DNA from: Archangium lansingense
GTDB lineage: Bacteria > Myxococcota > Myxococcia > Myxococcales > Myxococcaceae
Direction: 5' to 3'
DNA: 64,000 nucleotides
Assembly (NCBI RefSeq): GCF_026626635.1
Contig: NZ_JAPNKA010000001.1
Location: 9,656,501 to 9,720,500, forward strand
The position numbers and the translations under genes are program-made. The notes beneath the pieces are model-generated. The model saw nothing but the letters and a program-made list of their open reading frames with translations. It was not told the origin of the DNA and searched no databases. Shown here in pieces: positions 53,501-62,369 of this stretch; the stretch's first letter is position 1, and each line of letters opens with the position of its first letter.

Positions 53501-54505
53501 TCAGTCGGCGGCCCACTTGTTGTTGGTGGTGAGCCACTCGAGCTCGTCTTCCAGGCTGTGGGCGAGCGCGTCGTCGTTGAGGCCCATCTGAATGTCGTAG
53601 TAGCGGCCGTTGAAGAAGAGGCTGGGCGTGCCGCGGATGTTGGCCGCGTTGCCCAGGGCCTTGTACTTCTCCAGCTCCTTGGCGTACGTGCCGGCCTGCA
53701 GCGCCTTCTGGAGCTCCGCGCCCTTGAGGCCCAGCTTGTTGGCGATGGCCACGATGTTGGCGGGCGACAGGTTCTGCGCGTTCTCGAAGAGCGCGTCGTG
53801 CATCTCCCAGTACTTGCCCTGGTCACGCGCCCAGAGCACGGCCTGGCCGGCGGGCACCGCGTTGGCGTGCATGGGCAGCGGATAGGGCACGTTGCAGAAG
53901 CGCACCCGGCTGGCGTTCTTCTTGGCGAAGGCCTCCAGCAGCGGGCGGGCCTTGCCGCAGAAGGGGCACTCGAAGTCCGAGAACTCCACCAGCGTCACCT
54001 GGGCCTTGGCGTCGCCCATGCACATGCGCGGGTCCACCTCGAACTTCTGCCGGGGCGCGCGGAAGGAGGAGTAGTACTCGGAGAGAGCGACGATGATCTC
54101 CGTGGCCGGCACTCCGGCGGCGGCCTGACGGGCGGCGAGCCGGGCCATGCGCTTGCCGTGCTGGCAGGTGGTGTGCCCCTTGAGGCACTGCCCCAGGGTG
54201 TGGGGGCAGCCGCAGTAGCAGAACTCATCGGTGAAGACGGTGGACAGCTCGCGCTGCGCGGCGGGCGGCAGGGCGGAGAAGTCCATGCCGGGGATGCCGG
54301 AGAGGACCGAGCCCCCCGAAGAGGGCGCGGCGGCCGGCGGGGGCGGGGCCACCGGGGCCGGAGTGGACGGCTTCGGCGCGGTGGGCTGGGCGGGCTCAGC
54401 CGCCTCGGAGTTCTTGGAACAGGCGGAGAGGGCCGTCAGCGCCAGGGTGAGCGCCAGGAGGACACGATTGCGGCGGTCGGGAAGCACGTGGCCGGTCTTA
54501 GCCAT
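53501..54505 (-). CDS. DsbA-like thioredoxin-fold lipoprotein with a Cys-rich CcmH-like N-domain
   Basis: A 334-residue lipoprotein (ALTALSAC lipobox) with a proline-rich linker to about residue 65. A first domain (about 75-145) carries CYCGC...C...C in FTDEFCYCGCPHTLGQCLKG, resembling the CcmH/CcmF cytochrome maturation cysteines. The second is a DsbA-family Thioredoxin_4 domain with ECPFCGKARP as the C-x2-C redox centre, then GTPSLFFNGRYYD with cis-Pro. It likely forms or transfers disulfides in the periplasm. It is divergent from the asparaginase gene. Confidence 0.88.
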   Translation of the reverse strand: MAKTGHVLPDRRNRVLLALTLALTALSACSKNSEAAEPAQPTAPKPSTPAPVAPPPPAAAPSSGGSVLSGIPGMDFSALPPAAQRELSTVFTDEFCYCGCPHTLGQCLKGHTTCQHGKRMARLAARQAAAGVPATEIIVALSEYYSSFRAPRQKFEVDPRMCMGDAKAQVTLVEFSDFECPFCGKARPLLEAFAKKNASRVRFCNVPYPLPMHANAVPAGQAVLWARDQGKYWEMHDALFENAQNLSPANIVAIANKLGLKGAELQKALQAGTYAKELEKYKALGNAANIRGTPSLFFNGRYYDIQMGLNDDALAHSLEDELEWLTTNNKWAAD

Positions 54506-54558
54506 GCGCGCGGGGCTTGTAAAGCGACCCCGGCTCTGCGAGGGAGGGAGCCCGCCAT

Positions 54559-55602
54559 ATGCCCAGAATCCTCCTGCTGCACACCGGCGGCACGCTGGGG
54601 ATGGCCGGGGGCCGGCCGTCCGCGCTGCGCCCCGCGGCCTTCTTCAAGACGCTCAAGTCCCGCTGCCCCGAGCTGTTCCGCCTCGCCGACATCGAGCTGG
54701 AGCTCTTCTCCAACCTGGACAGCTCGGAGATGCAGCCGGAGCTGTGGAGCGGCCTGGCCGCCCACCTCCACCAGCGGCTGCCGGACTTCGACGGCGCCGT
54801 GGTGACACACGGCACCGACACCCTGGCCTACACCGCCAGCGCCCTCTCCTTCATGCTGCCCGGCCTGCCCAAGCCGGTGGTGATGACGGGCTCGCAGCGG
54901 CCCCTGGGTGAAATCCGCTCGGACGCGCGGCTCAACCTCATCGACGCGGTGCTCTCCGCCCTCCAGGGTCCGCCCGAGGTGAGCATCTGCTTCGACTCCC
55001 ACCTCTACCGCGGCAACCGCACCCGCAAGGTGAAGGTGTCCGAGTACGACGCCTTCGAGAGCGCCAACTTCCCGCTGCTGGGTACACTGGGAGTGGATGC
55101 CACTTTTGCTCCGGGTCTACGTCAGAAGGGCCCCTTCCGGCTGCGCCAGAAGCTGGAGCCCCGCGTCTTCCTCCTGAAGGTCTTCCCGGGATTGGACCCC
55201 TCCCTGCCCCTGGCGCTGCTGCCCCACGTCCGCGGTCTGGTACTGGAAGCCTACGGGGCCGGTAACTACCCCAGCGACCCCTCACTCGGCCGTTCCCTGA
55301 TGCCTCTCTTCCGGGAGGCCCGGAAGCGGGACGTGCCGGTGGTGGTGGTGAGCCAGGCCTACCGCAATGGGGTGGACCTCACGCTCTATGAGTCCGGAGC
55401 GGCGGCCCTCGCGGAAGGAGCGCTGAGCGGTGGCGACATGACGCCCTCGGCGGCGCTGGTGAAGCTGATGCAGGGCCTCGCCTACTACCGAGACAGGGAG
55501 GCACTGGCCCGCTTCATCGAGACCCCAATTGTCGGGGAGATGACCGAGCGGGCGGCCGCCACGCAGGAACCCCCGGTCAAAAAGTCGAGGCGCACGCGTT
55601 AG
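54559..55602 (+). CDS. ansA: Type I L-asparaginase
   Basis: A 347-residue cytoplasmic asparaginase hydrolysing asparagine to aspartate and ammonia. The nucleophile Thr12 lies in LLLHTGGTLG (T9-G-G-T12); the second active-site block is VVTHGTDTLAYTAS with Thr86-Asp87; MTGSQRP and the SDARLNLIDA segment supply the remaining family residues. No signal peptide. A short C-terminal basic tail (KKSRRTR) is extra. The ATG at 54559 is 53 bp from the divergent DsbA-like gene, so both share a promoter region. Confidence 0.94.
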   Translation: MPRILLLHTGGTLGMAGGRPSALRPAAFFKTLKSRCPELFRLADIELELFSNLDSSEMQPELWSGLAAHLHQRLPDFDGAVVTHGTDTLAYTASALSFMLPGLPKPVVMTGSQRPLGEIRSDARLNLIDAVLSALQGPPEVSICFDSHLYRGNRTRKVKVSEYDAFESANFPLLGTLGVDATFAPGLRQKGPFRLRQKLEPRVFLLKVFPGLDPSLPLALLPHVRGLVLEAYGAGNYPSDPSLGRSLMPLFREARKRDVPVVVVSQAYRNGVDLTLYESGAAALAEGALSGGDMTPSAALVKLMQGLAYYRDREALARFIETPIVGEMTERAAATQEPPVKKSRRTR

Positions 55603-55679
55603 GAGCAGACCATCTAGGGACATCCATCCCGAGGTCTGCTTGCTGCTAACAATCCTCGACCCATAAGATGGGGGGCACG

Positions 55680-56594
55680 ATGTCCGACGAGAAGACCGCC
55701 GTCCATTCGATTTCGGACCTGCTGGGGGACGCCCCTCAGCAGCAGAGCGCGTATCTCATCGTCATCAGCGCGAAGTCCGCGGCCGGGATCGGCCGGATGT
55801 TCAAGCTGGACAAGTCCGAGACGGTGCTCGGCCGCAGCGTGGAGGCGCAGTTCCAGGTCGAGGACGATGGCATCTCGCGCAAGCACGCGAAGGTGGTGTC
55901 GCTCGGCGAGGGCCGCTTCCAGCTGGTGGACCTGGGCAGCACCAACGGCACGTTCCTCAATGGCCTGAAGGTGAGCGCCGCGCCGCTGTACGACGGCGAC
56001 AAGATTCAGATTGGCTCCAACACGGTGCTGAAGTTCTCCATCCAGGATCAGCTGGAGGAGGCCTACCAGCGCAGCATCTACGAGTCGGCCACGCGGGACG
56101 GCCTGACGCGCCTGTACAACAAGAAGTACTTCATGGAGACGCTGCGCAAGGAGTTCGCCTACTGCCTGCGCCACCGGGTGGCTCTGTCCCTGGTGATGTT
56201 CGACGTGGATTACTTCAAGAAGATCAACGACGTATACGGGCACCCGGCGGGTGACTACGTGCTGACGCGGATAGCGCAGCGCGTGAGCGACACCATCCGC
56301 ACCGAGGACATCATCGCCCGCTACGGCGGCGAGGAGTTCGCCCTCATGCTGCGCGAGTCGGCCGAGGACCAGGCCCTCGCGTGTGCCGAGCGCTGCCGGG
56401 TGGCGGTGGACCGGACCGACTTCATCTTCAGCGGAACGCCCATCAAGGTGACCATCAGCCTGGGCGTAGCCACGCTGCACGACACGGACTTCGCGCAGGC
56501 GGAGGATCTGATCGGCGCGGCGGACAAGTACCTCTACCGGGCCAAGCGCGCCGGCCGGAACCGAGTGGACGGCAAGGCCATCAGCGGTCCGTAG
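55680..56594 (+). CDS. FHA-GGDEF diguanylate cyclase
   Basis: A 304-residue cytoplasmic enzyme making cyclic di-GMP. An FHA domain (about 25-115: TVLGRSVEAQFQVEDDGISRKHA cut, LVDLGSTNGTFLNG) binds phosphothreonine, linked to a GGDEF domain (about 135-300) with active-site GGEEF at 216-220 and the inhibitory I-site RTED at 207-210, correctly 5 residues before it. So the enzyme is probably active, feedback-inhibited and controlled by Ser/Thr kinases. ATG 55680; a 21-bp tandem duplication covers its stop codon. Confidence 0.93.
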   Translation: MSDEKTAVHSISDLLGDAPQQQSAYLIVISAKSAAGIGRMFKLDKSETVLGRSVEAQFQVEDDGISRKHAKVVSLGEGRFQLVDLGSTNGTFLNGLKVSAAPLYDGDKIQIGSNTVLKFSIQDQLEEAYQRSIYESATRDGLTRLYNKKYFMETLRKEFAYCLRHRVALSLVMFDVDYFKKINDVYGHPAGDYVLTRIAQRVSDTIRTEDIIARYGGEEFALMLRESAEDQALACAERCRVAVDRTDFIFSGTPIKVTISLGVATLHDTDFAQAEDLIGAADKYLYRAKRAGRNRVDGKAISGP

Positions 56595-56624
56595 CGCCCC
56601 TCCAGCGGTCCGTAGCGCCCCTCC
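56583..56624. repeat. 21-bp tandem duplication across a stop codon
   Basis: AGCGGTCCGTAGCGCCCCTC plus one C is present twice, at 56583-56603 and 56604-56624. The first copy includes the last codons and TAG of the diguanylate cyclase gene. Confidence 0.9.
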
Positions 56625-56645
56625 AGCACTCCCTCTCCCCCACCA

Positions 56646-56682
56646 CTCCCTCTCCCTCTGGGAGAGGGTCGGGGTGAGGGTC
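56646..56682. repeat. Dispersed intergenic hairpin repeat, copy 4 (inverted)
   Basis: CCCTCTCCC-tct-GGGAGAGGG (56648-56656 with 56660-56668) followed by GGGGTGAGGG, the reverse complement of the element at 13382, 23178 and 38331. Confidence 0.8.
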
Positions 56683-56686
56683 TTCC

Positions 56687-57601
56687 CTACGTCCCTTCGA
56701 TTTCGAGCCCTGGCGTCTCCGCGAGCATCTCCACGCGGTTGCCGCCGGCGGCCTGGGCCGACTCGAGCGAGCTCTGCGCCTGACGGACGAGGTCGGCGAA
56801 GGACACCTCGCGGCCCGGGGTGAGGGCGGCCAGTCCCACGGACACGGTGGGGCGGATGACCTGGTCATCGAAGGTGAGGCTGGAGCGGGCCACGCGCTCG
56901 CAAACGCGGCGGGCCACGGTGTGGGCCCCGGCCAGGTCCGTGTGCGGCAGCAGCAGCAGCACCCGGTCCGCCGAGTACTGCACCGGGAAGTCCGTGTCGC
57001 GCAGCGCGCGCCGGATGGCGAGGGCCAGTCCTCCATGGAGCTGGGCGCGCAGCTCACGGCCCGCTCGCACCGGGAGCGGATCAAACGCCACCAGCGCAAG
57101 CGCCAGGGGGAGGCCGTAGCGCCGGGAGCGCTTCACCTCGACGAAGACGAAGTCCTTGAAGTGCGCGAAGGCGTAGAACTGGGTGAGCGGATCCAACAGC
57201 GGCTCCCCCGAGGACCGCACCGGCTCGGAGGCAGGGGTGGCGCGGGCCTTGCGCGCCGGAGTGCCCCGCGAGAGCGTCCGCAGCTGCACCAGCTCGGGCA
57301 GGCGCACCCGCAAATCCTTCCCGGAGATGGGCAGCGGAAGGACACCATCCGCAAAGCCAGCCTTGCCGGGCGTCTCCTGTGCGGCCAGCACGAGCGCCTG
57401 TGGCAACTGCTCCCGCACCGCACGAGCCACCCGCGCCGGCCTCTCCACCGAGGGCCCCAGCACCACCAGGTGGGCCCGGCCCTGCGCCTCCTCCCACCCC
57501 GCCACGGCGGACACGTCGAGTCCCGCCTTCTCCAACCCCTCCTTCAACTTGCGACGCCCCGCCGCACCCGGCTCGATGACGATGGCCCGCGTAATCCTCA
57601 C
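56687..57601 (-). CDS. Degenerate GGDEF-domain protein with pseudo-receiver
   Basis: A 304-residue protein. N-terminal 110 residues resemble a receiver fold lacking the phosphoacceptor Asp (ITRAIVIEPGAAGRRKL, AHLVVLGPSVERP). The C-terminal half is a GGDEF fold (LLDPLTQFYAFAHFKDFVFVE cut, YGLPLALALVAFDPL, RPTVSVGLAAL) but the catalytic motif reads SADRV in QYSADRVLLLLPHTDL, so it cannot make c-di-GMP; it may act as a binding or dimerisation partner. GTG 57601 has GGAGAGG at good spacing. It is convergent with an active cyclase gene. Confidence 0.82.
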   Translation of the reverse strand: MRITRAIVIEPGAAGRRKLKEGLEKAGLDVSAVAGWEEAQGRAHLVVLGPSVERPARVARAVREQLPQALVLAAQETPGKAGFADGVLPLPISGKDLRVRLPELVQLRTLSRGTPARKARATPASEPVRSSGEPLLDPLTQFYAFAHFKDFVFVEVKRSRRYGLPLALALVAFDPLPVRAGRELRAQLHGGLALAIRRALRDTDFPVQYSADRVLLLLPHTDLAGAHTVARRVCERVARSSLTFDDQVIRPTVSVGLAALTPGREVSFADLVRQAQSSLESAQAAGGNRVEMLAETPGLEIEGT

Positions 57602-57683
57602 GCACACCTCTCCAGACCTCGAACCATATCCACACACCTAAAGCGTCCGCAAGGACTCCGAGGGACACCCGCGTCCTGCCCGC

Positions 57684-59279
57684 CTAAGGAGGTCTGAAAC
57701 CAAGCCGCTCCAGACCGCGCCGCGCCACGTGCTGGACGTGGGAGTCCGGATCATTCGCCAGGGCCTGGCTGAGCGCGGAGGCGGCAAAGGGGCCACCGAG
57801 GAGGCCCAACGTCTCGGCCGCGGCCACCCGCACCGAGGGGACACTGTCCTCCTGCAGCGTCTTGGCGAGGGGCCTTACGTGCTGAGCACGGCCGATCCGC
57901 TCCAGGGCGCGGGCGGCGGCCTCCCGCACCTGGGCATGCGGGGAGCCGAGCAGGGTCGCCACGGTCTCGCCCAGCGACAGTTGGCGCTGCTGACTCACCA
58001 CTCCAAGGGCGGCGACCACCACCTCCGGCGCGGAGTCGTCAAATGCGGCGACAACAGCGGCATCCGCCTCTGGGGAGCGAGGCATGGCGAGCGCCCGCAC
58101 CGCCCCGGCCCGCACCGGTCCCTGCGCGTCCTCCAGGAAGGGGGACAGCACCTGGAAGCGGCGCTTGCCACCGCCCGCACAGTCGGCGAGCGCGGCCACC
58201 GCCTCGCCCCGGGTGTCGGAGGGAAGGCTGGACTCGCGCGCCACCTCCAGGAGGAACGGCTCACAGGTCTTGTCGGTCGCGGCCACCGCCAACCAGACGC
58301 GGCGGGTGGCCAGGGAAGCGCCGTCCGCGCGGATTTTCCGGCCCGCGGCCTCCATCAGCGGCAGCCCCTCGGACTCGGCGAGCCCGCGCGCCGCCAGCTG
58401 GCGCACCTGGGCCTCCGTGTCCACCAGGGCCCGCTCCAGCTCTCGCTGCGCCAGAGGACCGTAGCGCCGCAGCGACTGCACGGTGGCGCGCCGCTCGGTG
58501 ATGTCCGTAGAGGACAGCGCCTTCTGGAGCTTCTCCAGGTCTTGCGAGTAGACGGCGAAGAGGCGGTTGATGAGGGACTGATCCGGCGGCTTCGCCTCCA
58601 CCAGCAGCATCCGTCCCACCGAGGATCCCTGCTTCTCGGCCACCGAGAGGAGCGCGGAGGCGGCAGCGGCATCACCGGACTCGGGACGCCGAGCCATGGC
58701 CTCCAGGAGGACCCGGGCTGGCGACCTACCCAGGAAGGTGGCGAGGTGGGCGAGCGCATCGCCCCGGAGCACGGCCTGCTCGGAGTACACCTCCACCTCC
58801 AGGACCTCCCGGACTGCATCCCGGCGAGCCCAGACCCGAGCGGCGGCCGGGCCCCCCTTCGCCCCCGCTTCCTTCAGAAAGGAGGCGGTGGAGCGACTGG
58901 AGTTGGCGGCGGCTCGCGCGGCGGTGACGCAGGCGAGCACCTCATCCTTGGCCGGAGCCTCGGCCACCCAGTCCGCCAAAACGCGCGTCTCCGTGTGTCC
59001 CCGGGCCTTCGCCTGGGCCCGCAGCGCCCCCCACCGCACCCGCCAATCCGGGTCCGTCAGCGCCAGACGCAGGGCCTCCTGGGCGGCAGGACCGGGCTTG
59101 CGCCCCAGTTCCAGCACCCAGGCATCGGCACGGCCGGTGGTGACACAGAGCTGGCAGACCTGGGCACGGAGGGCCTGGTCCTGCACATTGCGCTGACAGG
59201 ACGTCCAGCAACCAATCGTTCCCTGGCCGCCGTGCTGGCCAGCCGACAACAGCAGGACAAGGAAGAGGGCGGAGCTCAC
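57684..59279 (-). CDS. Exported HEAT-repeat protein
   Basis: A 531-residue exported protein. Signal sequence ALFLVLLLSAGQHGG, a short Cys-rich part (CWTSCQRNVQDQ, CQLCVTTGRADAW), then HEAT units over the whole remainder (DWRVRWGALRAQAKA, AQVRQLAARGLAESEG, AGAVRALAMPRSPEAD, AQVREAAARALERIG, PSVRVAAAETLGLLGG). It would act as a protein-binding solenoid in the envelope. GTG 59279 chosen. It diverges from the rpsU operon. Confidence 0.82.
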   Translation of the reverse strand: MSSALFLVLLLSAGQHGGQGTIGCWTSCQRNVQDQALRAQVCQLCVTTGRADAWVLELGRKPGPAAQEALRLALTDPDWRVRWGALRAQAKARGHTETRVLADWVAEAPAKDEVLACVTAARAAANSSRSTASFLKEAGAKGGPAAARVWARRDAVREVLEVEVYSEQAVLRGDALAHLATFLGRSPARVLLEAMARRPESGDAAAASALLSVAEKQGSSVGRMLLVEAKPPDQSLINRLFAVYSQDLEKLQKALSSTDITERRATVQSLRRYGPLAQRELERALVDTEAQVRQLAARGLAESEGLPLMEAAGRKIRADGASLATRRVWLAVAATDKTCEPFLLEVARESSLPSDTRGEAVAALADCAGGGKRRFQVLSPFLEDAQGPVRAGAVRALAMPRSPEADAAVVAAFDDSAPEVVVAALGVVSQQRQLSLGETVATLLGSPHAQVREAAARALERIGRAQHVRPLAKTLQEDSVPSVRVAAAETLGLLGGPFAASALSQALANDPDSHVQHVARRGLERLGFRPP

Positions 59280-59326
59280 GAGGGTCCACTTTAGCCTACC
59301 CAGCAGATCCTTTTCTGAGGGTGTCC

Positions 59327-59354
59327 TTGCGTTTTCACGCCCGCTGCGTCATAT
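59327..59354 (+). promoter_or_regulatory. Candidate promoter of the rpsU-dnaG-rpoD operon
   Basis: TTGCGT (59327-59332), 16-bp spacer, TCATAT (59349-59354), 46 bp before the rpsU start. Match to consensus is moderate. Confidence 0.3.
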
Positions 59355-59399
59355 CGGCGCCCCCTACATTTCTAGCGCACACGGAAGGAGGTGACAGGC

Positions 59400-59594
59400 A
59401 TGCCCGGCATTCGAGTCAAGGACGGCGAGTCCATCGAGAGCGCCCTCAAGCGCTTCAAGAAGGCCACCGAGAAGGCTGGTATCCTCTCCGAGATCCGCAA
59501 GCGTGAGCACTACGAGAAGCCTTCCGTGAAGAGGAAGAAGAAGGCTCTCGCGGCCAAGAAGCGCGCGGTGAAGAAGGCGCGTAAGACGTACTAG
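59400..59594 (+). CDS. rpsU: 30S ribosomal protein S21
   Basis: A 64-residue basic S21 protein of the small subunit. PGIRVKDGESIESALKRFKK opens the conserved core, REHYEKPSVKRKKK follows, then a basic C-terminus. The ATG at 59400 follows GGAAGGAGG; a GTG three codons upstream is in frame but too close to it. First gene of the macromolecular synthesis operon, as in most bacteria. Confidence 0.95.
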   Translation: MPGIRVKDGESIESALKRFKKATEKAGILSEIRKREHYEKPSVKRKKKALAAKKRAVKKARKTY

Positions 59595-59604
59595 CCGCCC
59601 CGTC

Positions 59605-59642
59605 GGGAGCCGGGACCGCGTCAGTTCAGCGCCCTGGCTCCC
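59605..59642 (+). other. Hairpin between rpsU and yqeY
   Basis: GGGAGCC (59605-59611) and GGCTCCC (59636-59642) flank a 24-base loop. No T-tract follows. Position suggests differential mRNA processing or partial attenuation between S21 and the downstream genes. Confidence 0.4.
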
Positions 59643-59683
59643 GTCCGTGTAGCACCCTTCCCACACATTCCAGGAGCCCTGCC

Positions 59684-60142
59684 ATGTCCACCGTTAGGGA
59701 GCGCATCGACGCCGATCTCAAGGACGCGATGCGGTCGAAGAACGAGCTGAACACCAGCGTCCTGCGGATGCTCAAGAGCGCCATCAAGTACAAGGAAGTA
59801 GAGCCTGGCGCCACCGGCCCTCTCGACGAGGCCAGCATCCTTCAGGTGATCGGCACCCTCATCAAGCAGCGCCGCGACTCCATCGAGCAGTTCAAGTCCG
59901 GCGGCCGCCCCGAGCTGGCCGAGAAGGAGGAGCAGGAGATCTCCGTCCTCCAGAACTACCTGCCCAAGCAGCTCACCCCGGACGAGCTGCGCGCCGAGGT
60001 CCAGGCCGCCATCACCCAGGCCGGTGCCAAGAGCTCCAAGGACATGGGCGCGGTGATGAAGGTCGTCACGCCCAAGCTGCAGGGCCGCGCCGAGGGCCGC
60101 GCCATCTCCGAGGAAGTGAAGAACCAGCTCTCCAAGCTGTAG
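59684..60142 (+). CDS. yqeY: GatB/YqeY domain protein
   Basis: A 152-residue YqeY-family protein. Family hallmarks STVRERIDADLKDAMRSKNE, TSVLRMLKSAIKYKEVE, YLPKQLTPDEL and GAVMKVVTPKLQGRAEGR are present. The domain resembles the tRNA-binding tail of GatB and may help tRNA-dependent amidation or proofreading. Conserved neighbour of rpsU and dnaG. Confidence 0.93.
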   Translation: MSTVRERIDADLKDAMRSKNELNTSVLRMLKSAIKYKEVEPGATGPLDEASILQVIGTLIKQRRDSIEQFKSGGRPELAEKEEQEISVLQNYLPKQLTPDELRAEVQAAITQAGAKSSKDMGAVMKVVTPKLQGRAEGRAISEEVKNQLSKL

Positions 60143-60441
60143 CAGTCACTGTTTTCCGGCCTCGAGCGGCGCCGGGCGGGTTCTTGAGCACTTGCGAGAA
60201 CTTGCCCGGCTGCTGATCGGCCATTAAGGGTATGCCGTCGCCGCCCGTCCCCCGTCCGGGACGGTTCCCGACGCGCTGCAATGGCCCTTCTTCTCTACAT
60301 CGTCGACTCGAGCTGGACCTACATGTGCCCTGCCCTGCCCGGCAGGACTCCGCATGTCAGGGGACCGTCCCATACTCGTCCGCAGGGGCCGGTGTGCGGA
60401 CCATGGCGGTCCGAGCTCTCCGGGCGGAGGGGGTGGGACAC

Positions 60442-62280
60442 ATGATCCCCGAGCACAAAATCCAGGAAGTCCTCGAGCGGGTCGACCTGGTAGGGCTCGT
60501 CTCGCGCTACGTGGAGCTCAAGAAGGCCGGGCGCGAGTTCAAGGGCCGCTGCCCCTTCCACCAAGAGAAGACGCCCTCTTTCTACGTCGTCCCCGAGAAG
60601 CGCTTCTATTTCTGCCACGGGTGCCGCGCGAGTGGTGACGCCGTGTCCTTCGTCCAGCGCTACCTGGGCAAGACCTTCATCGACGCGGTGAGGGACCTGG
60701 CCCGTGAGGTAGGGGTGGACCTGGAGGCGGCGCAGGACCCCGGAGCCCGGGAGCGGCAGCAGATCAAGGAAGCGACCGACCTGGCGGCCGAGCATTTCCG
60801 GGCACTGCTATGGGAGGAGGAGGGCCGCAGCGCCCGCGCCTACCTCGCCAGCCGCGGCATCTCCGACGAGACCGCCCGGGCCTTCGGACTGGGCTGGGCC
60901 CCGGCGGCATGGACGTCGCTGGCGGACCGGCTCACCAAGGCGGGCATGGTGGAATGGGGCCTCAACGCGGGCCTCGTCTCCAAGCGCAACAAGGGCGACG
61001 GCTACTTCGACTTCTTCCGCAGCCGCCTCATCATCCCCATCCGCGCCCCCGAGGGCCGCCCCATCGCCTTCGGCGCCCGGCTGGTGGACGCGGAGGAGGG
61101 CCCCAAGTACCTCAACTCCCGCGAGTCCCGGCTCTACAACAAGAGCGAGACGCTCTTCGGCATGGACCAGGCGCGCGATGAGATCCGCCGCCGCAAGGCC
61201 GCCGTGCTCGTGGAGGGCTATTTCGACTGCATCGCCCTGCACCAGGAGGGGGTGAAGCACACGGTGGCGCTGTGCTCCACCGCGCTCACCCCGGGCCATC
61301 TCAAGTTGCTCGGCCGTGCTGAGGCCCGCGAGCTCTTCCTCCTGCTGGACGGAGACCAGGCAGGCCTGGCCGCCGTGGAGCGCCTGGCCGGTCCCCTGCT
61401 CGCCGCGGGGGCAGCCGCCAAGGTGGCCCTGCTCCCCCAGGGCGACGATCCGGACACCTTCATCCGCCGCGAGGGCTCCGCGGGCCTGGAGCGGCTGCTC
61501 ACCGAGGCCCGGCCCCTCACCAATCACGTCTTCCTCACCCTCCTCCCCCAGGGGAAGGAGGCCAGCTTCGAGGAGAAGATGTCGGCCCTGGAGCGCCTCA
61601 AGCCCGTGTCGGCGCAACTGCCGGTGGGGCTGGTGCGCTCGGCCTTCTTCGCCGCGCTGAGCGCCTGGTGTGGCCTGCCCGCGGCCGAGCTGGAGGCTTC
61701 CCTGCGCAGCAAGGCGCCGCCGCCGCCGGTGAAGCCGGTTCCCAAGCCCGGTCAGCCTCCCGCCAGGGGAGCAGCTCCCCAGGGCCCCGCCGCGCCCCGC
61801 CCGGCCCCGGTGAAGCCCCCGGACGCCCTGGAGACGCTGTACGTGGCCGCCGTCCTGCGCGAGCCCCGGCTCGTGGTCCGCGACACCTTCCGCGTCTGTG
61901 ACGAGCTGTCTCACCCCGGCCTGCGCCTGGTGCTCGCCCACGCCACCTCGGGCCACGGGGCCGAGGACGCCCTCTTCGAGGCCCACGACACCATCAAACG
62001 CGCCGTGGACGCCGCCTCCCGCCAGCTCGCCGAGCAGCAGGGCTCGGCCCTGGAGCACTACTTTCTCCAGCTCTGCCGTGCGATCATGCTGCGCCGCATC
62101 AATCAGCAGCTAGATTACATCAAGCGCACCACCAGCCAGACAAGCGGGGCGCTCGATCTGTCAGAGGAGACAAAACAGCTCCTGGCGCAGCGAATCGAGC
62201 TTCTGTCCCTGAAGAAACGAGTGGAAGAGGAAATCCGCCCGTCCCCCCCGGGAACAAAGGCCCCCATGCAACCGGTTTGA
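60442..62280 (+). CDS. dnaG: DNA primase
   Basis: A 612-residue primase making RNA primers for replication. Zinc-binding CHC2 residues Cys37, His40, Cys58 and Cys61 (GRCPFHQEKTPSF, FYFCHGCRASGD), then the Toprim domain with VLVEGYFDCIAL and LLLDGDQAGLAAV, and a proline-rich linker (about 420-465) before the C-terminal helicase-binding domain. ATG 60442 (MIPEHKIQEVLERVD) with GGAGGGGGTGGG upstream is the normal primase start; upstream frame to 60232 is open but noncoding. About 300 bp separate it from yqeY. Confidence 0.95.
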   Translation: MIPEHKIQEVLERVDLVGLVSRYVELKKAGREFKGRCPFHQEKTPSFYVVPEKRFYFCHGCRASGDAVSFVQRYLGKTFIDAVRDLAREVGVDLEAAQDPGARERQQIKEATDLAAEHFRALLWEEEGRSARAYLASRGISDETARAFGLGWAPAAWTSLADRLTKAGMVEWGLNAGLVSKRNKGDGYFDFFRSRLIIPIRAPEGRPIAFGARLVDAEEGPKYLNSRESRLYNKSETLFGMDQARDEIRRRKAAVLVEGYFDCIALHQEGVKHTVALCSTALTPGHLKLLGRAEARELFLLLDGDQAGLAAVERLAGPLLAAGAAAKVALLPQGDDPDTFIRREGSAGLERLLTEARPLTNHVFLTLLPQGKEASFEEKMSALERLKPVSAQLPVGLVRSAFFAALSAWCGLPAAELEASLRSKAPPPPVKPVPKPGQPPARGAAPQGPAAPRPAPVKPPDALETLYVAAVLREPRLVVRDTFRVCDELSHPGLRLVLAHATSGHGAEDALFEAHDTIKRAVDAASRQLAEQQGSALEHYFLQLCRAIMLRRINQQLDYIKRTTSQTSGALDLSEETKQLLAQRIELLSLKKRVEEEIRPSPPGTKAPMQPV

Positions 62281-62288
62281 GTTCGCGT

Positions 62289-62317
62289 TTGTAAGAATCC
62301 TCTACTTTGCGATAGAT
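62289..62317 (+). promoter_or_regulatory. Candidate internal promoter for rpoD
   Basis: TTGTAA (62289-62294), 17-bp spacer and ATAGAT (62312-62317) in the 89-bp dnaG-rpoD gap. Operons of this type often have a separate rpoD promoter. Confidence 0.35.
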
Positions 62318-62369
62318 CGGCCGGCTCGCTCCAGGCCAGGTCCCTGTTTTTCCAAGGAGAAGTACCCGA

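Noticed and set aside
60143..60441. Promoter or RNA gene in the yqeY-dnaG gap
   Set aside because: Several TTGNNN words exist, but none has a credible -10 at proper spacing and no tRNA-like fold was seen.
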